Source: Casuarius casuarius
Taxonomy: Eukaryota > Chordata > Aves > Casuariiformes > Casuariidae
Reading direction: 5' to 3'
Length of the DNA: 64,000 nucleotides
NCBI GenBank assembly: GCA_003342895.1
Contig: PTFA01000043.1
Span: 720,110-784,109, forward strand
This document shows, in pieces, positions 49,201 through 60,500 of the stretch. Within the stretch, counting starts at the first letter, position 1. The number at the start of each line of letters is the position of its first letter. Made by a program: the position numbers and the translations under genes. Under the pieces are notes generated by a model. That model did not search any database. It was not told the origin of the DNA and saw only the letters and a program-made list of their open reading frames with translations.

Positions 49201-49904
49201 TGCAGGAGGAAGAATTAAAGCTGCTTTAAGCAGTTTTGCTAGGTAATCTATAGCAGCTCACGCAAAGAGAAATGTCTTATTGACTCCCAGCTGCCGTTCA
49301 CCTTCGCGTATCCATGAACACTGCGGCAACGAGACGCTTGCAAATTTTTAATAGTTGGAGCCAATATTCACAGAAACAAACTGTCGCACAAGCGTCGCTG
49401 TCGGATTGGCAGGTACTGCATCTCGGTGCCCGGGCGTGAAGCGCAGCCCAAGCAGCTCGCGTTTCATTTCTCCCCATACATTTTAAACAGGAAATAAGAA
49501 AATAGTCTAAAAGAGGAAGCCTCATCTAAAGCTGAGCACTACTACGAAGGCAGAGTACACCATTTGCAAAGACAAAGTTAAGGAAATATCAGAGAGATTC
49601 AACTGTGGATTTCTGGTGGAACTTCCCAGCAGAACATACACAAACTAATCAAAACGTAAGACCATTTAGGGAACCCACAATTTTTTTGGTCCAACCGTGA
49701 GCATGATATTGTAAGGCAAAGTGCCCCTGCGATTGCTGTCTCCTAACTCAACAAAACTTTAATTCACAACTTCTCTAAACACTTCACTAGCAGCCTGGAA
49801 GAGCAAACCCACCCATTTTTAATGCAAGATTTCTCCTTTTGTCATGTGCTCATACTCCATCTGTCACAACGGGGGTCCTGATCCAACACTGGCATGCTCT
49901 TAGG

Positions 49905-50130
49905 TATATCACCACGCTGGTAAAATAAATACTACAGAAAAAGAGCATTTAAAATATTTGCAAAAACCTATAGGCAGGCAAAGGGAAAATGGCAAAAACC
50001 AGAATGAGATTTATTAATTAGTTAAGTGACTAATCATTGAGTACAACTATAGGCTTTAATGGATGCTGACACACTAATATTCTAATGGACTAATTAAAGA
50101 AAGATCAAGTCTGAGAGGTTAGACTATCAA
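49905..50130. promoter_or_regulatory. candidate conserved non-coding element, homeodomain-type
   Basis: TAATTA occurs at 50015-50020 and 50091-50096. CTAAT occurs repeatedly (GACTAATCATTG, ACACTAATATT, TCTAATGGAC, GACTAATTAAAG) over about 80 bp. The surroundings are AT-rich and repeat-free. Repeated CTAAT/TAAT words suggest a homeodomain cluster. Confidence 0.45.
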
Positions 50131-50369
50131 GTTAGGGGGCTTCTGCTTCCTTCTGCTCATTTGCAAGGATGGGCTCAGCAGGGGCAAAGCTAACTGCACG
50201 AGAGAAGTGGCCAAAACCTCTGCCTAAACGCTAGTGCACAGAAAAAGGTCACTCACTTTTGCTAGCACCTTCCTGTAAGAAATACAAGCAGCTCCTTGAT
50301 GCTACAGAAGTTGCACTATTTTCAGGCGGAGATGAGGTGTTCAAATTGCACGTCCACCTGATACACAGG

Positions 50370-50384
50370 AGGACCCCCCCCCCC
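50370..50384. repeat. poly-C run
   Basis: About a dozen C residues followed by A residues are seen directly. Confidence 0.85.
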
Positions 50385-52239
50385 CAAAAAAGGCAACGCC
50401 AATGGCAGTAAGAGCAAACACCTTGACATATTGCTACCCTTTTCTTTCTTCTCTTTCCAGAAGCGGATCATTAATTGCTTCCCTCTGCAGCGAATCCCAA
50501 ATGGAAGCGCACGTAGCTGCTCAGTGCAAGCCCCTGCTTTTAGGTTTTACCAGCCATGAAATTGCTGCGACTAACACGCTCGCTTGCTACAGGTTGATGC
50601 GCCAGCCCGTTGGAGAGGGATTTGCTTTTCCAGGAGGCACAAAACTTTATCATCCCTTTTGCCACTGTGACTTAATAAAAGGGAAGTACCCAGTTAAAAT
50701 GCTTCCTCCTGGACTTGCATCCCATTCTAAAGAGGGGGTGGCGGGAACAAAAACAAAAACTATTTTTAAGCTTTGCCACCTGCCAATTCTTCCTCTGCAA
50801 ACTATCTGCAATTGTGGTGAAATATTGCACAGGCTAGATATACCATCATGACTCTTCTTAAAAGATGCGCTTTCTAACCCAACGCATCAGAAGGCACCCA
50901 GCTTCCAAATTCAGTTTGCAGACTTGCTAGATTTTATTTCTCTGCTGCATTTAAATCCAGAAAGTGGAATTATATTACTAAATCCTAAGAATAGGGTAAC
51001 TAGAGACATATAAAAATATAGCTTTAAAGAATCCCTCCAGGACAAAGCACTACACTTGGTATGCCATTTGGCAATAAGCATCTCGACAATCAAGCGTTTA
51101 AACCTTGGCTATAATTTCTGAACAGCCAGATATAAAACCTTGCCCCTTATTTACAGTCTGTGTCCTTCCCCTCTTCCTCCCTCCCCGCTGAGGAGGTCGC
51201 GTTGGTCTATTTAGTCCCTGAAAAGGCTGCGTATGAAAGACGGCATTGAAAACGTGCAATTTCAAAAAATATACACATCTATCATATTTAACACATAAGC
51301 CATAAATCTTTCAGTTCATTCATAACCATGGGCCCTATGAGTGGAAAAACAGACAAAGCTCTTTGAAGGAACTTTCCATACGTGCCACCGATATTCAAGA
51401 TACCGGAGAGTCAGTGTTACCTACTGCATGTGCAGAAAAGCCAAGGGGCCCATCAAGAGCGATTGTATCGCTATATGGAACAGCGTGAAAACCACTGACA
51501 CCCTTTTAAGACATTTTAATTTACTGCAGCCTGCAAAATTTGTATTCATCTTGCTACTTCTCGGTACATCATTAGAAGCAGTACGTCCAGCATAGACACT
51601 ATATGTCGTCTGCCTTCAAGGATCGCAGGCTACTCTCGATTTAAATACTAGTGGCGCACACAACCCCCACGTGCCATTCTGAAGAGTTCAGACGCCCCCC
51701 ACTTTGGCTGTCAACAGATGACTTCAATATCAGAAGCACAAAACAGCATCTTAAACACAAAAAATAACTTCTCAGACAAGGAACCGCAGCGTGTCACGCT
51801 TCCGGTGGGCCAAAACACTAGCCCTGAAGAGCAACCCGCGCGGCGGTGGCGTGCCGCACTCCTCGCCGAAGCATCCTGGGAACAAGATGCTGAGGAACCG
51901 CAGAGCTGGGGACCTGCTTAGACCTTTGTCCCACCACATGCTCCACAGAACGAATGGCCACCAAGAGACTCGTCTTGCGAGGCTCCAGCTCCGGGCTGGA
52001 TCTGCTCGGAGACACGCTGCTCGTCTCACGCAGCAGCACGTCCTGAACGTGGTCAGTTGGATTGAAAGAGGCACCTACTGTAAATGTCAGCAGGTTTTTT
52101 TAAAGGTTAAGTAAGCATCTTGAGAAGGGCCTCCATGCTCGCATGCTTCACCTCAGTGCAAGCTGATAAAGCATTCCCGAAAAAAAGCCGGCAAACGGAG
52201 AAAAAGCTTGCAGGTTCATGTTGAACAATCGAGATTTTC

Positions 52240-52400
52240 TGTTCCTGGCGTACAGCAGTAGACTACCAATGGCAGATTTAACATTGTTAATTATCAGAGC
52301 AAGGTACTAAGGACTGTTTTCTTTTGCCTAATTAATTACCTCATCTACAGCAGAATGGTAATTCAGATAAATGATTCTTTCTTAAAGCTATGGAAGTTCC
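52240..52400. promoter_or_regulatory. candidate conserved non-coding element with overlapping SOX and homeodomain words
   Basis: CATTGTT (52282-52288, SOX consensus in reverse) overlaps TAATTA (52288-52293) by one base. CTAATTAATTACC follows at about 52328-52340 and GGTAATTCAG at about 52358. The words are direct observations. SOX plus homeodomain pairing is a known neural-enhancer arrangement, so a neural role is inferred. Confidence 0.45.
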
Positions 52401-52499
52401 CCTTTGAGTGTCCCTCTGAAACATTTGCCCTTAGATAAAACACAAACCAAGCAGGTTAGGGAGAGAGAAATTCATTCAGATACCAGTCACCCCAATTTC

Positions 52500-52870
52500 T
52501 TTTTACATCTAGAGAGTAGCAGAGAGAAGCGAGGGAGAGGAAGGAACCGGGGGCAACCTGCTTGTGGAGGAACATGCTGAGAAAGAAAGAGTGGAATGAG
52601 GAATAAAAGATGATGAGGAAGAAAAAAAACTTGTAGAGATGAAAAATCCACCTAAGGAATACAGAAAAACAAAAGAGCAAGAGTAGAACAGAATCAAGTA
52701 GGGGAGGTAGAACAAGAATCACTGAGACAGCACAGTGATTTCAAAACAAACAAAAAAACCCCCAAACCATAAACAGAAGGCAAAAGAAGAGCGAAGCTGT
52801 AGAAGGAGAGAAAAGGACAAAGATTAAAGGCAAAGGAGAGATCAACTTTGAAGATTACCCTACAGAAAGC
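52500..52870. other. second purine-rich stretch
   Basis: Plus-strand A and G dominate for about 370 bp (GAGAAAGAAAGAGTGGAATG near 52580, AAAAGAAGAGCGAAGCTGTA near 52783). It reads as C/U-rich in the AUTS2 transcript. Short words are shared with the purine stretch at 48550-49200, but I cannot show homology rather than shared composition. Confidence 0.5.
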
Positions 52871-53809
52871 TTGCAAATGATATAATAAAAACGTAAGGTT
52901 GGTTACTGCCTAAAGGTTAACATCTACTCAACGATGAGTCATAGCGTGAAGTCTAACTGAAACAGCCAGCCTTTCCAGGAGAATGTCATCTTTGGAGGAA
53001 AATATTACTCAGTTTGGTCCCAGGCTAATTTTTTGAGAATATGAAACTACTATACATTCAACACCACTTTTTCCATGAGAGGTCTTTGACTTTAACAGCA
53101 GATGGTACTGAAGGATGCTCCTAGGGCTGCAGAAAGCAGCACCACGTTCTGTTGTGAAAATGTAGGGAAGGAACATGCCAATTCCCCAAGTCCTGGCCCC
53201 GGATAGGGACCTCAGGCTGTACCTGCCAGCCACACATGCTGCAAACCAGTGCCAGGTCATGCTGGAGGCTTCGCGAAGAGGCAACCTCACCCCACGCACC
53301 TTCTCGTCCTGCGTGACGGGAGCAGGGGACGTCCCTCACCACAATCCTGCGACAGCCTATTCCTCCTCTCTTCTGGCACCTCATCACCCTCTTCGCTGCC
53401 GGCAGCAAAAACAAGCAGCGAGGCAGATGGCCCAAAGAGCAGCTCACGGAGCTGCCGCTTTTTAAAAATAGAAATGCAAACCGTGTAACACGTGAAGGTG
53501 GGGAAGGTAGTACACACAGCATGAACTACAGGTGGACGATTTGAAAATTGACCTCAGCTACCAGTGAAGATGGAAGAACCTGCAGGTATTTTGCAAATAA
53601 AGGCCCTCATCTCCCAAGGCTTGCCAAGCAATCTGGAACGACTTCCCCCCGTGCCTTCGCTCCCTCCTGCCCTCGTCCGAAAGGAAACTGCTCACAGCCG
53701 TGCCGCTAACACGGTTCACATGCAGTTCAGAGCAGATCAGCATGACTTTCTCAGCAGCTCCTACTTGAGCTTGATTTCTTAGACTTCCAGAGTCTGCAGC
53801 CACCTAAAG

Positions 53810-54330
53810 CAGCGTAACTTAGGAGGAAGTCTTAACGTTTATTGCAATTATTTACAAAATATTCCATTGTAATTTTTATTTTTCCTTGAAATAGCGTCAG
53901 AGCACATAGAGCAAAGCGCCGCCGCAGCAGGGCCTGCATGAACCTAAACAAAAGACAGTATTGCTTCTGGATAAATTTGCTCTGTGCAGTTTCTGCTGGC
54001 TGCTATTTGGAAGACAACAATAAAAAGATACGATTTTTGAACAAAAAAAGTGCCGGTATAATTTGAATGAGAATAAAAATCAAACTAGTTAGGATTTGCG
54101 GGGGGGGGGGGGGAGGAGACGCATTCTTTGCATTAGTATAATATTTCTCAAATCCTCTAAAGTACAGCAGCACACAAGGATGTGGTTTGTTTCTCTTTCA
54201 AACAGTCATCTGCAAGCAATTTCATTCAGTTAAATATCAGAATTAAATTTTAGCCATAGTAGTGCTTCTGTGCAAAGGAAATGATGTTTTAAATAGGCAC
54301 GCAGATGTCATCCTGCAGATTGGGGCTTAA
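53810..54330. promoter_or_regulatory. candidate conserved non-coding element in intron 1
   Basis: AT-rich, mostly unique sequence with TTATTGCAATTATTTAC near 53840, CATTGTAATTTTTATT near 53865, CTTTGCATTAG near 54128 and TCAGTTAAATATCAG near 54226. It is interrupted by a poly-G run near 54100-54112. The texture is enhancer-like. Evidence is moderate. Confidence 0.35.
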
Positions 54331-54529
54331 AAGTAAATAACTAACGGGGAGAGAGGCTGTCTACACAGGCACTTACTCCTGAATTGCTATTCCTGCCTAA
54401 TTCCCCGCGGAGACTCTTTTATTCGGAAATAAAAGTCCTTTATACTGAGCTAACCAAAACCATTTCATAAATGGAACCAAACTACCATCCCAGACTAACA
54501 TGCGGAAATTAATACGAAATGCTTTAAGC

Positions 54530-54550
54530 TTTTTTTTTTTTTTTTTTTTT
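54530..54550. repeat. poly-T tract, 21 T
   Basis: Twenty-one uninterrupted T residues are seen directly, marking the left edge of the CpG-dense islet that follows. Confidence 0.92.
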
Positions 54551-54554
54551 AAAT

Positions 54555-54930
54555 CCCTACCAACTGCCCCGCTTAGGCGAGCCCACGTAATTTTCTCCCC
54601 GGTTGGGATGATCAAACATCCCGTTATCCCCCCTGTCGAACGAAAGCAACAGATCATGCTACGTCACGGACGCATGGGGAAGGCTTCCTCGGCACCGGTT
54701 AAAGGACATCTAACACAGTCGCGCAGGATTTCCCCTGAGAAACCGCGGTCGCAACCAAGGCGCACGGCCCACAGACGTCCCTCCGGGTAGCGCTGGTTGA
54801 TGGAAAGGCCACGCGAACGCGTCCGGTGCCTCCAGGCACCCGCGTCGCGAGCCAGATGAGCCAGGCCCGGCTGCTAGCAGAACCGTTCACGAAGGCCGCC
54901 GTCCCGCTCGGACTCGGTGGAAACCTCCTC
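54555..54930. promoter_or_regulatory. CpG-dense islet in intron 1
   Basis: CpG is frequent over about 375 bp (for example ACGCGAACGCGTCCGGTGCC near 54811 and CACCCGCGTCGCGAGCC near 54837). It contains CACGTAAT and TACGTCACGG (a CRE-like TACGTCA near 54660). It lies next to the AT-rich block at 53810-54330. It could be an orphan CpG island or an alternative promoter. No exon is recognisable. Confidence 0.45.
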
Positions 54931-56304
54931 AAGATTATCACTGGGAAAAGCTTTTTGGTGCCTGCATGCAACTTTGGAGAATTAAGGCAGGGAAATGAGA
55001 AAGATAGCTACTTAAATACCTCCTGTTTAAAACCAGAACAACCAAAACCCAACCAAACCCGCTCACCCGACTGACCCACCTCCGAGACTCGGGGGCGCAA
55101 GGTTCGGCCCAGGCAGCCGCGTCCTCCCGCTCTCCTTCACCCAGCCTGTGCCCTGGTTCTTCCTATGCTGGTCTCGTGCTGCTGCTGCAGCTATTCTGGG
55201 ATGTGAAAGGCTTCATAAGTTGTATTTTAACATTTTGCTCAGGTTTGGGTTTGTCTTTATTTATTTATTTCTGCATGCGTGTCTTGAAGCGGAACAGTTA
55301 CATTTTGATATACCCCAAAAACGTTTGCAGCAGCACAAAATCATTCTTTCCCCTGTGTCATTCCCGTATCTGGTCCTGGGAGGAGAAGCACCATGCAATG
55401 GATCGCATCCCAAGGGAACAGCCTGCTGGGACAGCACATAGGTGTCCCGTGTCACGGCTGTGCTAACGGGAGCAACCCAGCTTGGTGTCACCTCGCAAAC
55501 GAGAAGCTCTGGGTAGCTCTTAAATATTTTATTGCTGAAAAGGGATCATATCCAGCCGAGGGCTTTGTTTACAGTCTGGCACGGCAAACGGAAAATGTCA
55601 CGTGCTGAGATCTGCATTTATCGCCCCTGCGCGTTGGGACACGGGCAACCACATGCGTCGAGGCTAAACACAGGCAGCCGTCAACCGCCTGTTCACCACC
55701 GCCCCGATACTCCAGCCGGTACCTTTTCAAAACCGTCCAACCTCCCAAATTTAAACGTGACAATACCTTTAAATCGGAAACTCTCCAGCGTTCCGGTAAC
55801 GAAACGGTGCTCAACTAATGCCAAGGAAAGAAATATGCTGCACTCCGTAATAAGCCCACAGGAGACCGTATTCCCTTGTATAACTATTTGCTACTGTGGG
55901 ATTATTGCTGAATTATTGCTCAAAAAGAGGCTAATAAAATTGGAGCAAACCCAGAACCATTCCCACTGCTGTTCTCCAAAGACCCTGCTGTATTTGCATA
56001 ATAAACCCTGTCACGGAGGAGCTGAAAACGAGGGTATACAAACCCACTCCGAGGGTTTCTAAAAATTATTTATTGCTTAGCAATTCTTACCGACTTCTTT
56101 GAGTAAAACGCTTTGGGGTTAGATGCTTGAGCAAAACGCATCTTTTAAATCAGAGCGCCGAGAAGTGAATGAAACGTTGGTTATGCGAAGAGCAAGCCAA
56201 AATCTACGTGATGACAAAGAGCAGCATTGCTGCGGCCCATCAGTCCAAGCCGCTGCTTGGTCTTTAGGCAGATCAAGTCAGTCTGTGCTAATGGCTAACT
56301 ACAT

Positions 56305-56335
56305 ATTTCTTTCTTTCTTTCTTTTTTTTTTTTTT
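56305..56335. repeat. (TTTC)n plus poly-T simple repeat
   Basis: Four TTTC units followed by about fourteen T residues are seen directly. Confidence 0.9.
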
Positions 56336-56425
56336 GTTCTTTTTTAGTTACCACTGTGAGTTATTTGGATTAAAGTACCGTGTAAATTACCACTGTCTGG
56401 TACTGCTGTAAAAGGAGTGCAGAAA

Positions 56426-56450
56426 GAAAAAAAACAAAACAAAACAAACA
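56426..56450. repeat. (AAAAC)n simple repeat
   Basis: AAAACAAAACAAAACAAAC is seen directly. Confidence 0.88.
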
Positions 56451-56532
56451 TTAAAAATGGCAGACAGACCTGCCATCTACCTCTGGGGTACAGCAACAGC
56501 TTCACAACAGGGAGCCTTTGCAGCCTTGCCAC

Positions 56533-56566
56533 AAAAAATAAAATAAAAAATAAATAAATAAATAAA
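56533..56566. repeat. (AAAT)n simple repeat beside a MIR remnant
   Basis: AAATAAAATAAAAAATAAAT and further AAAT units are seen directly. They end about 10 bp before a MIR-type remnant. Confidence 0.88.
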
Positions 56567-56574
56567 GCAGGGCT

Positions 56575-56690
56575 TATGCCCGTTTCCCCAAAGGCAAACT
56601 AAGGCACACAGAGCGAGTGACACATCTACCATCACATGGCTATTGGGAAAAACCAGCGACCGAGCTGGAGGGTTGATCCACTCTCTCAGC
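56575..56690 (-). mobile_element. MIR-family SINE remnant
   Basis: CCCGTTTCCCCAAAGGCAAA and CTAAGGCACACAGAGCGAGT, then GACACATCTACCATCACATG, then GCTATTGGG and ACCGAGCTGGAGGGTTGATCC follow the reverse-strand MIR order: GAGGAAACTGAGGCACAGAGAGG, then AAGTGACTTGCCCAAGGTCACA, then the GAGCCGGGATT region. Divergence is moderate and the order is intact. Confidence 0.65.
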
Positions 56691-57090
56691 TCTCGAGCTT
56701 GCTGGTCCGAACCCCCTTTCTCCTCGTCCTCCCCGTCCCCGCCACCCCAGGCGGGCTGCTGGCAGCGCTCCCGGGGCTGCCCGAGGTGCCTCCGCCCGTG
56801 CGGGCGCCCGTCACCGCTGAGGGATGGCCGGCGGCCACAGGCGCTGCTTCTCCGGGAGGCAGCCGGGCACTCGATGGCCAGCGGTCGCAGGTGAGCGCCA
56901 CCACGTCCAGCAGAGCCACCGGCGAGGCCAGCCTAATGTCACAGCCATGCTGTGACACCGACCACGCTCACTTCCAGGCGCTCGCCGCATCTCCGAGGAG
57001 GTCAAAATGGATTTTACGGCCTCTCTCAGGCCGTCGTTTCGGGCCTGCTTTCCTGCGGGGGCCGGGGAAGGCGCAGCCAGAAACTCCTCG
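56680..57090. promoter_or_regulatory. GC-rich, CpG-containing stretch
   Basis: A GC-rich run with repeated CCCC/GGG and CpG (CCGCCCGTGCGGGCGCCCGTC near 56789). ORFs open on both strands here because stop codons are rare in GC-rich DNA, and none has a recognisable domain or splice context. It may be an orphan CpG island. Confidence 0.4.
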
Positions 57091-57179
57091 GGCTCATTAC
57101 TTGCCTTGCATTAAAAATAAATAACCTACTTAAGGGAAGAAACAGTATTACCGAAGGTAAACACAGCAGGAGGTTCAAT

Positions 57180-57310
57180 GAATGTTGACATAGCCCAAAA
57201 CACAAGTCAAATATTTATCAATGAACTTTTTAATGCTATTTGCAGGATTTTTTTAAGACTATTTTGACATTTTGTCATTATTTATTCCTTTTCCAAGATG
57301 GGCTTTGCAT
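57180..57310. promoter_or_regulatory. candidate conserved non-coding element in intron 1
   Basis: A compact AT-rich, repeat-free block with ATATTTATCAATG, TTTTTAATGCTATTTGCAGG and TTTTGTCATTATTTATTCC. The texture resembles deeply conserved short elements. No single motif is decisive. Confidence 0.33.
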
Positions 57311-57599
57311 TTAGCTAACAACCATTTTTTTCCTCCCCTCTTTAAATCACACATTTGGATACTAAATTTCCAAAAACATTTCAGAAAGCACGTTATCCCC
57401 CGCATCTAACCCCCAGCCTGTCTCACAGCCAGCAGCCCTCTAACCTCGGCACTTCACCAATGCTCTTTGCAGCAACCACTTGCTTAAAAGGCGGCGGGGG
57501 GAAAAACAGATTTTTTGACAATAGAAAGGTGCCATTCTTACACGTGGATGGAAAGATTTGTGATATTTAAATTGTTCAGCCAAGCTACGGCAATGTAAT

Positions 57600-60500
57600 C
57601 ACTGACGTTTAGATGGCTATCCCACACCTCAACGCGGAGATACGCTCTGCAGCAGCTACTTGTAGACAACTTTGATGCGCTAATTTGCAAAAGAAAGCAA
57701 GATTATAAGGGAGAAGCTGGAGGAGGCAAGTTAACTGGCGAGACATTTAAAACACGGCTTTGATTTCCACGCTCTGCCAGCTCCACTCACTGCGTTAGCT
57801 GGCCACGGACACAGGGACAGCTCCTACACCTCCAGCTAATCTGCTCAGTCAACATGATGCGCCATGAAATCTCCCTCAACTTCACTGACACCCGGGCTTA
57901 ATATCATGCTAAATCACAGCAGCTAAAATGACCTGTTTTTCCTAAGGAAGGGAACTCACCTCGTCTATTTTAAAGCGGTAGGATTTGGTAACCAGGACAG
58001 TTGTTGTTAAAAATTTAATTTAAGGCTCCTTGGAAACCGGTGGAAATTTTGAATTTCAGCCAAAATGCCAAACTCATCACACTCTTAAGGGCATTGGGCA
58101 TCTTGCCAAACCATGGTCTAACCAGATTAAACAGTCCCAGTTCCAGCTCTTGGCTTAAACACGCAAAGCTTCCAACACCAGAAGACATCCTCCGTCTTTG
58201 TTTCAACGCTCGGTGGAAAGCGACCCCAAAGCTATGTGAAATTTTGAGTATTAACCACCTTTCCTGGAACCTCAGCAAGTAAAGCTGTTTGGTTGTAGCT
58301 GAAGTTTTGGGCCAAGATTCAGCTCTTTCAACAAAACTGCTCAGTGCTCAACGCAGAAGAACAGGAGACACAATTCAGTGCAGCTGATACATCACAGTCA
58401 GACAGATCAGCAATGACACAGGACAAGCTCTCCACTAAGTCTCAACGCGACAAATGGAAAAAACACCTAAGTGACAAGCTCCAGCCAGAGCAGATATCTC
58501 TGTACAGAACAAGTTCAGCCGAGTTCCCGGGGTGGGGGGAACCCTACAAAGAGAATACAGTTGTCTATAACAGCTGACAAAAGTTCAGATACAGCCAGTC
58601 AAGTGCAGCCAGTTATGATTCAGTTGCATAATAGCATTTGCACTGACAGACAAGACAATCTTTCTTACAACTGTCTGTAGCTTCCGGGCTTGAAGAATTC
58701 TGATGCTCTTATAAATTGAAATTTCCCATCAGATTCAAAATGTCTATATATTTTTACAGGACACAAGGCATTTGTATGACATCTGCTACAGAATATATAT
58801 TTCTGCAGCCTAGAAAATGCATTTCAAGTCTTCATACATTAGGTTTGATTTATTCAAGCTCATGGAAAAACTATTTCCGCCAATCCATCTCAAACGCGGG
58901 ATGCACAGGAATGCAAAGTACCGGGCTGCCGGAGACAGAGCAACAGAATAGGGAAGAGAAAAGTTACCTGGAACTAGAAATAATGAAAATTGAAAGTGCA
59001 GCAACCTAAACTAGCCCAAGAACCTATCTCTAATCCCATTTATCTGGCATTATTAATCTATATAGCACTGATCATCAGTTATCTGAGAGTTTATTGCAGT
59101 TGTCAGAGAATGCCCCTCTTCACAGGTGACATTAGTCTTTTAAGCGTAGAAATTGAGTTTTTACACAGATTGCTTAGAAGTAGTATTTTCAGATAATCTC
59201 CAGCTGATAGAGCCAGAAGCCAGTATGGCAGTTGTCTAGGGATATAAAGATGCATTAAATACACATAGCAACACGTGCCGTTCATTTAAGCATTGCCCAT
59301 TGGCCATTCTTCACGCATATGCAAACACATACCTGTTGTTGCCAGGCACTACGAATCACAAAATAAGCCCCGCAAATTCANAGCCTGACAGAGCTAGCAA
59401 AGCCCAGAGGAGCGTCTATCTTGAGGAATCGCTGCTTTTTGAAATCCCTTATCCCTGCTGGTCTCCAGGGTAACACAGCCCCTGGAGAGCCGGCGCTGCC
59501 CAGAGGGGCCTCCAAGCCCGCTCATGACTATCGGAGAGGCGAGATGGATCAGCGGAGGGTAAAAACCATGCAGAAAAATCCAAGGGCGTAGCAAAGACAA
59601 GGCACAACGCTGGACGCATTTCCTCAACTCCCTCTCCTGAACACAAGTCTCACTAGATGACTGCAGAGTCCGGGAGATGCAATAACACGGACATGCTTTG
59701 CCATTGCTTCTACTTCCCCTCTGTACTCTGCGCTTAGGTGACTTACAGGTCCTTTACAAAATCCCAAGAGCAGTAGATAAGAACTTCCATGGCTCTGCTA
59801 AAGCCATTTCATGCTTGCTTCCAGCTTTGGTCTATTCATATTCCTTGCAACCTGGCGAGCCGAGTTGCAAACCCCATTTCGAGGCCTGCAAACCGGTTCC
59901 CGGAGCACCAAGGAAACCTGAGCACTTACCTTGGGGAGCACAGAGTAACGCGGGAAGAGTGGCTGCCTGCTAAGGTAGCACGAGCAAGAAAACACTCAGC
60001 CTCGATTCAGCCCCCACCTTTATCGTGCCACACACATGTACTAGTTGTGCTGTGGATTCCCAGCTTCTTCGTAAAGGGTAAAAAAAAAAAAAAATTATGT
60101 TACTTTGTGTGCTATTGTCCCAATGAATGGATGTAACCTAGGAACCCTAGTTTGAGGTTCTCGTGAACCTCAGCTCACGCTCTTTTAGCTTTTAAATAGA
60201 AAACACCAGCCTAGAGATGAAACTCATGCAGTCATTTTAATTCACTCTTATAAATTTGCACAAGAGGTTGTAAAGGATGCCTGGGTACCATCGGCAAGTC
60301 CACCACACCACGTGCAGAGCTCACACGGGGAGAGCAACCCACCTCCAACAGGCATCTTACTGAGACAAAAAAATGTGTTTTACATTATCAAACACACTGA
60401 CCTGAGATTGCATATTTGACTGACTTTCCAGAAAATCTCTCCAGACTGTGGCCAGATAATATACTGCAACCTGCCTCCGACGGACTTTGGCGTGACAGCT

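Noticed and set aside
55532..56062. Open frame of 176 codons on the plus strand
   Set aside because: No recognisable domain, no sign of a codon-use bias or conserved motif, and no exon boundaries. A frame of this length is expected by chance in 64 kb of six-frame sequence.
54555..57090. Search for AUTS2 exon 1 in the GC-rich islets
   Set aside because: Neither the arginine-rich start nor the TSFVTFEALE-like end that precedes KDVALK occurs on the minus strand. Exon 1 must lie outside the window.
56636..57124. Open frame of 162 codons
   Set aside because: Open because stop codons are rare in the GC-rich islet. Both strands are open over the same interval.
58344..58577. Charged, glutamine/serine/lysine-rich open frame of 77 codons
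   Set aside because: No recognised domain, plus strand, and no acceptor or donor that I could defend.
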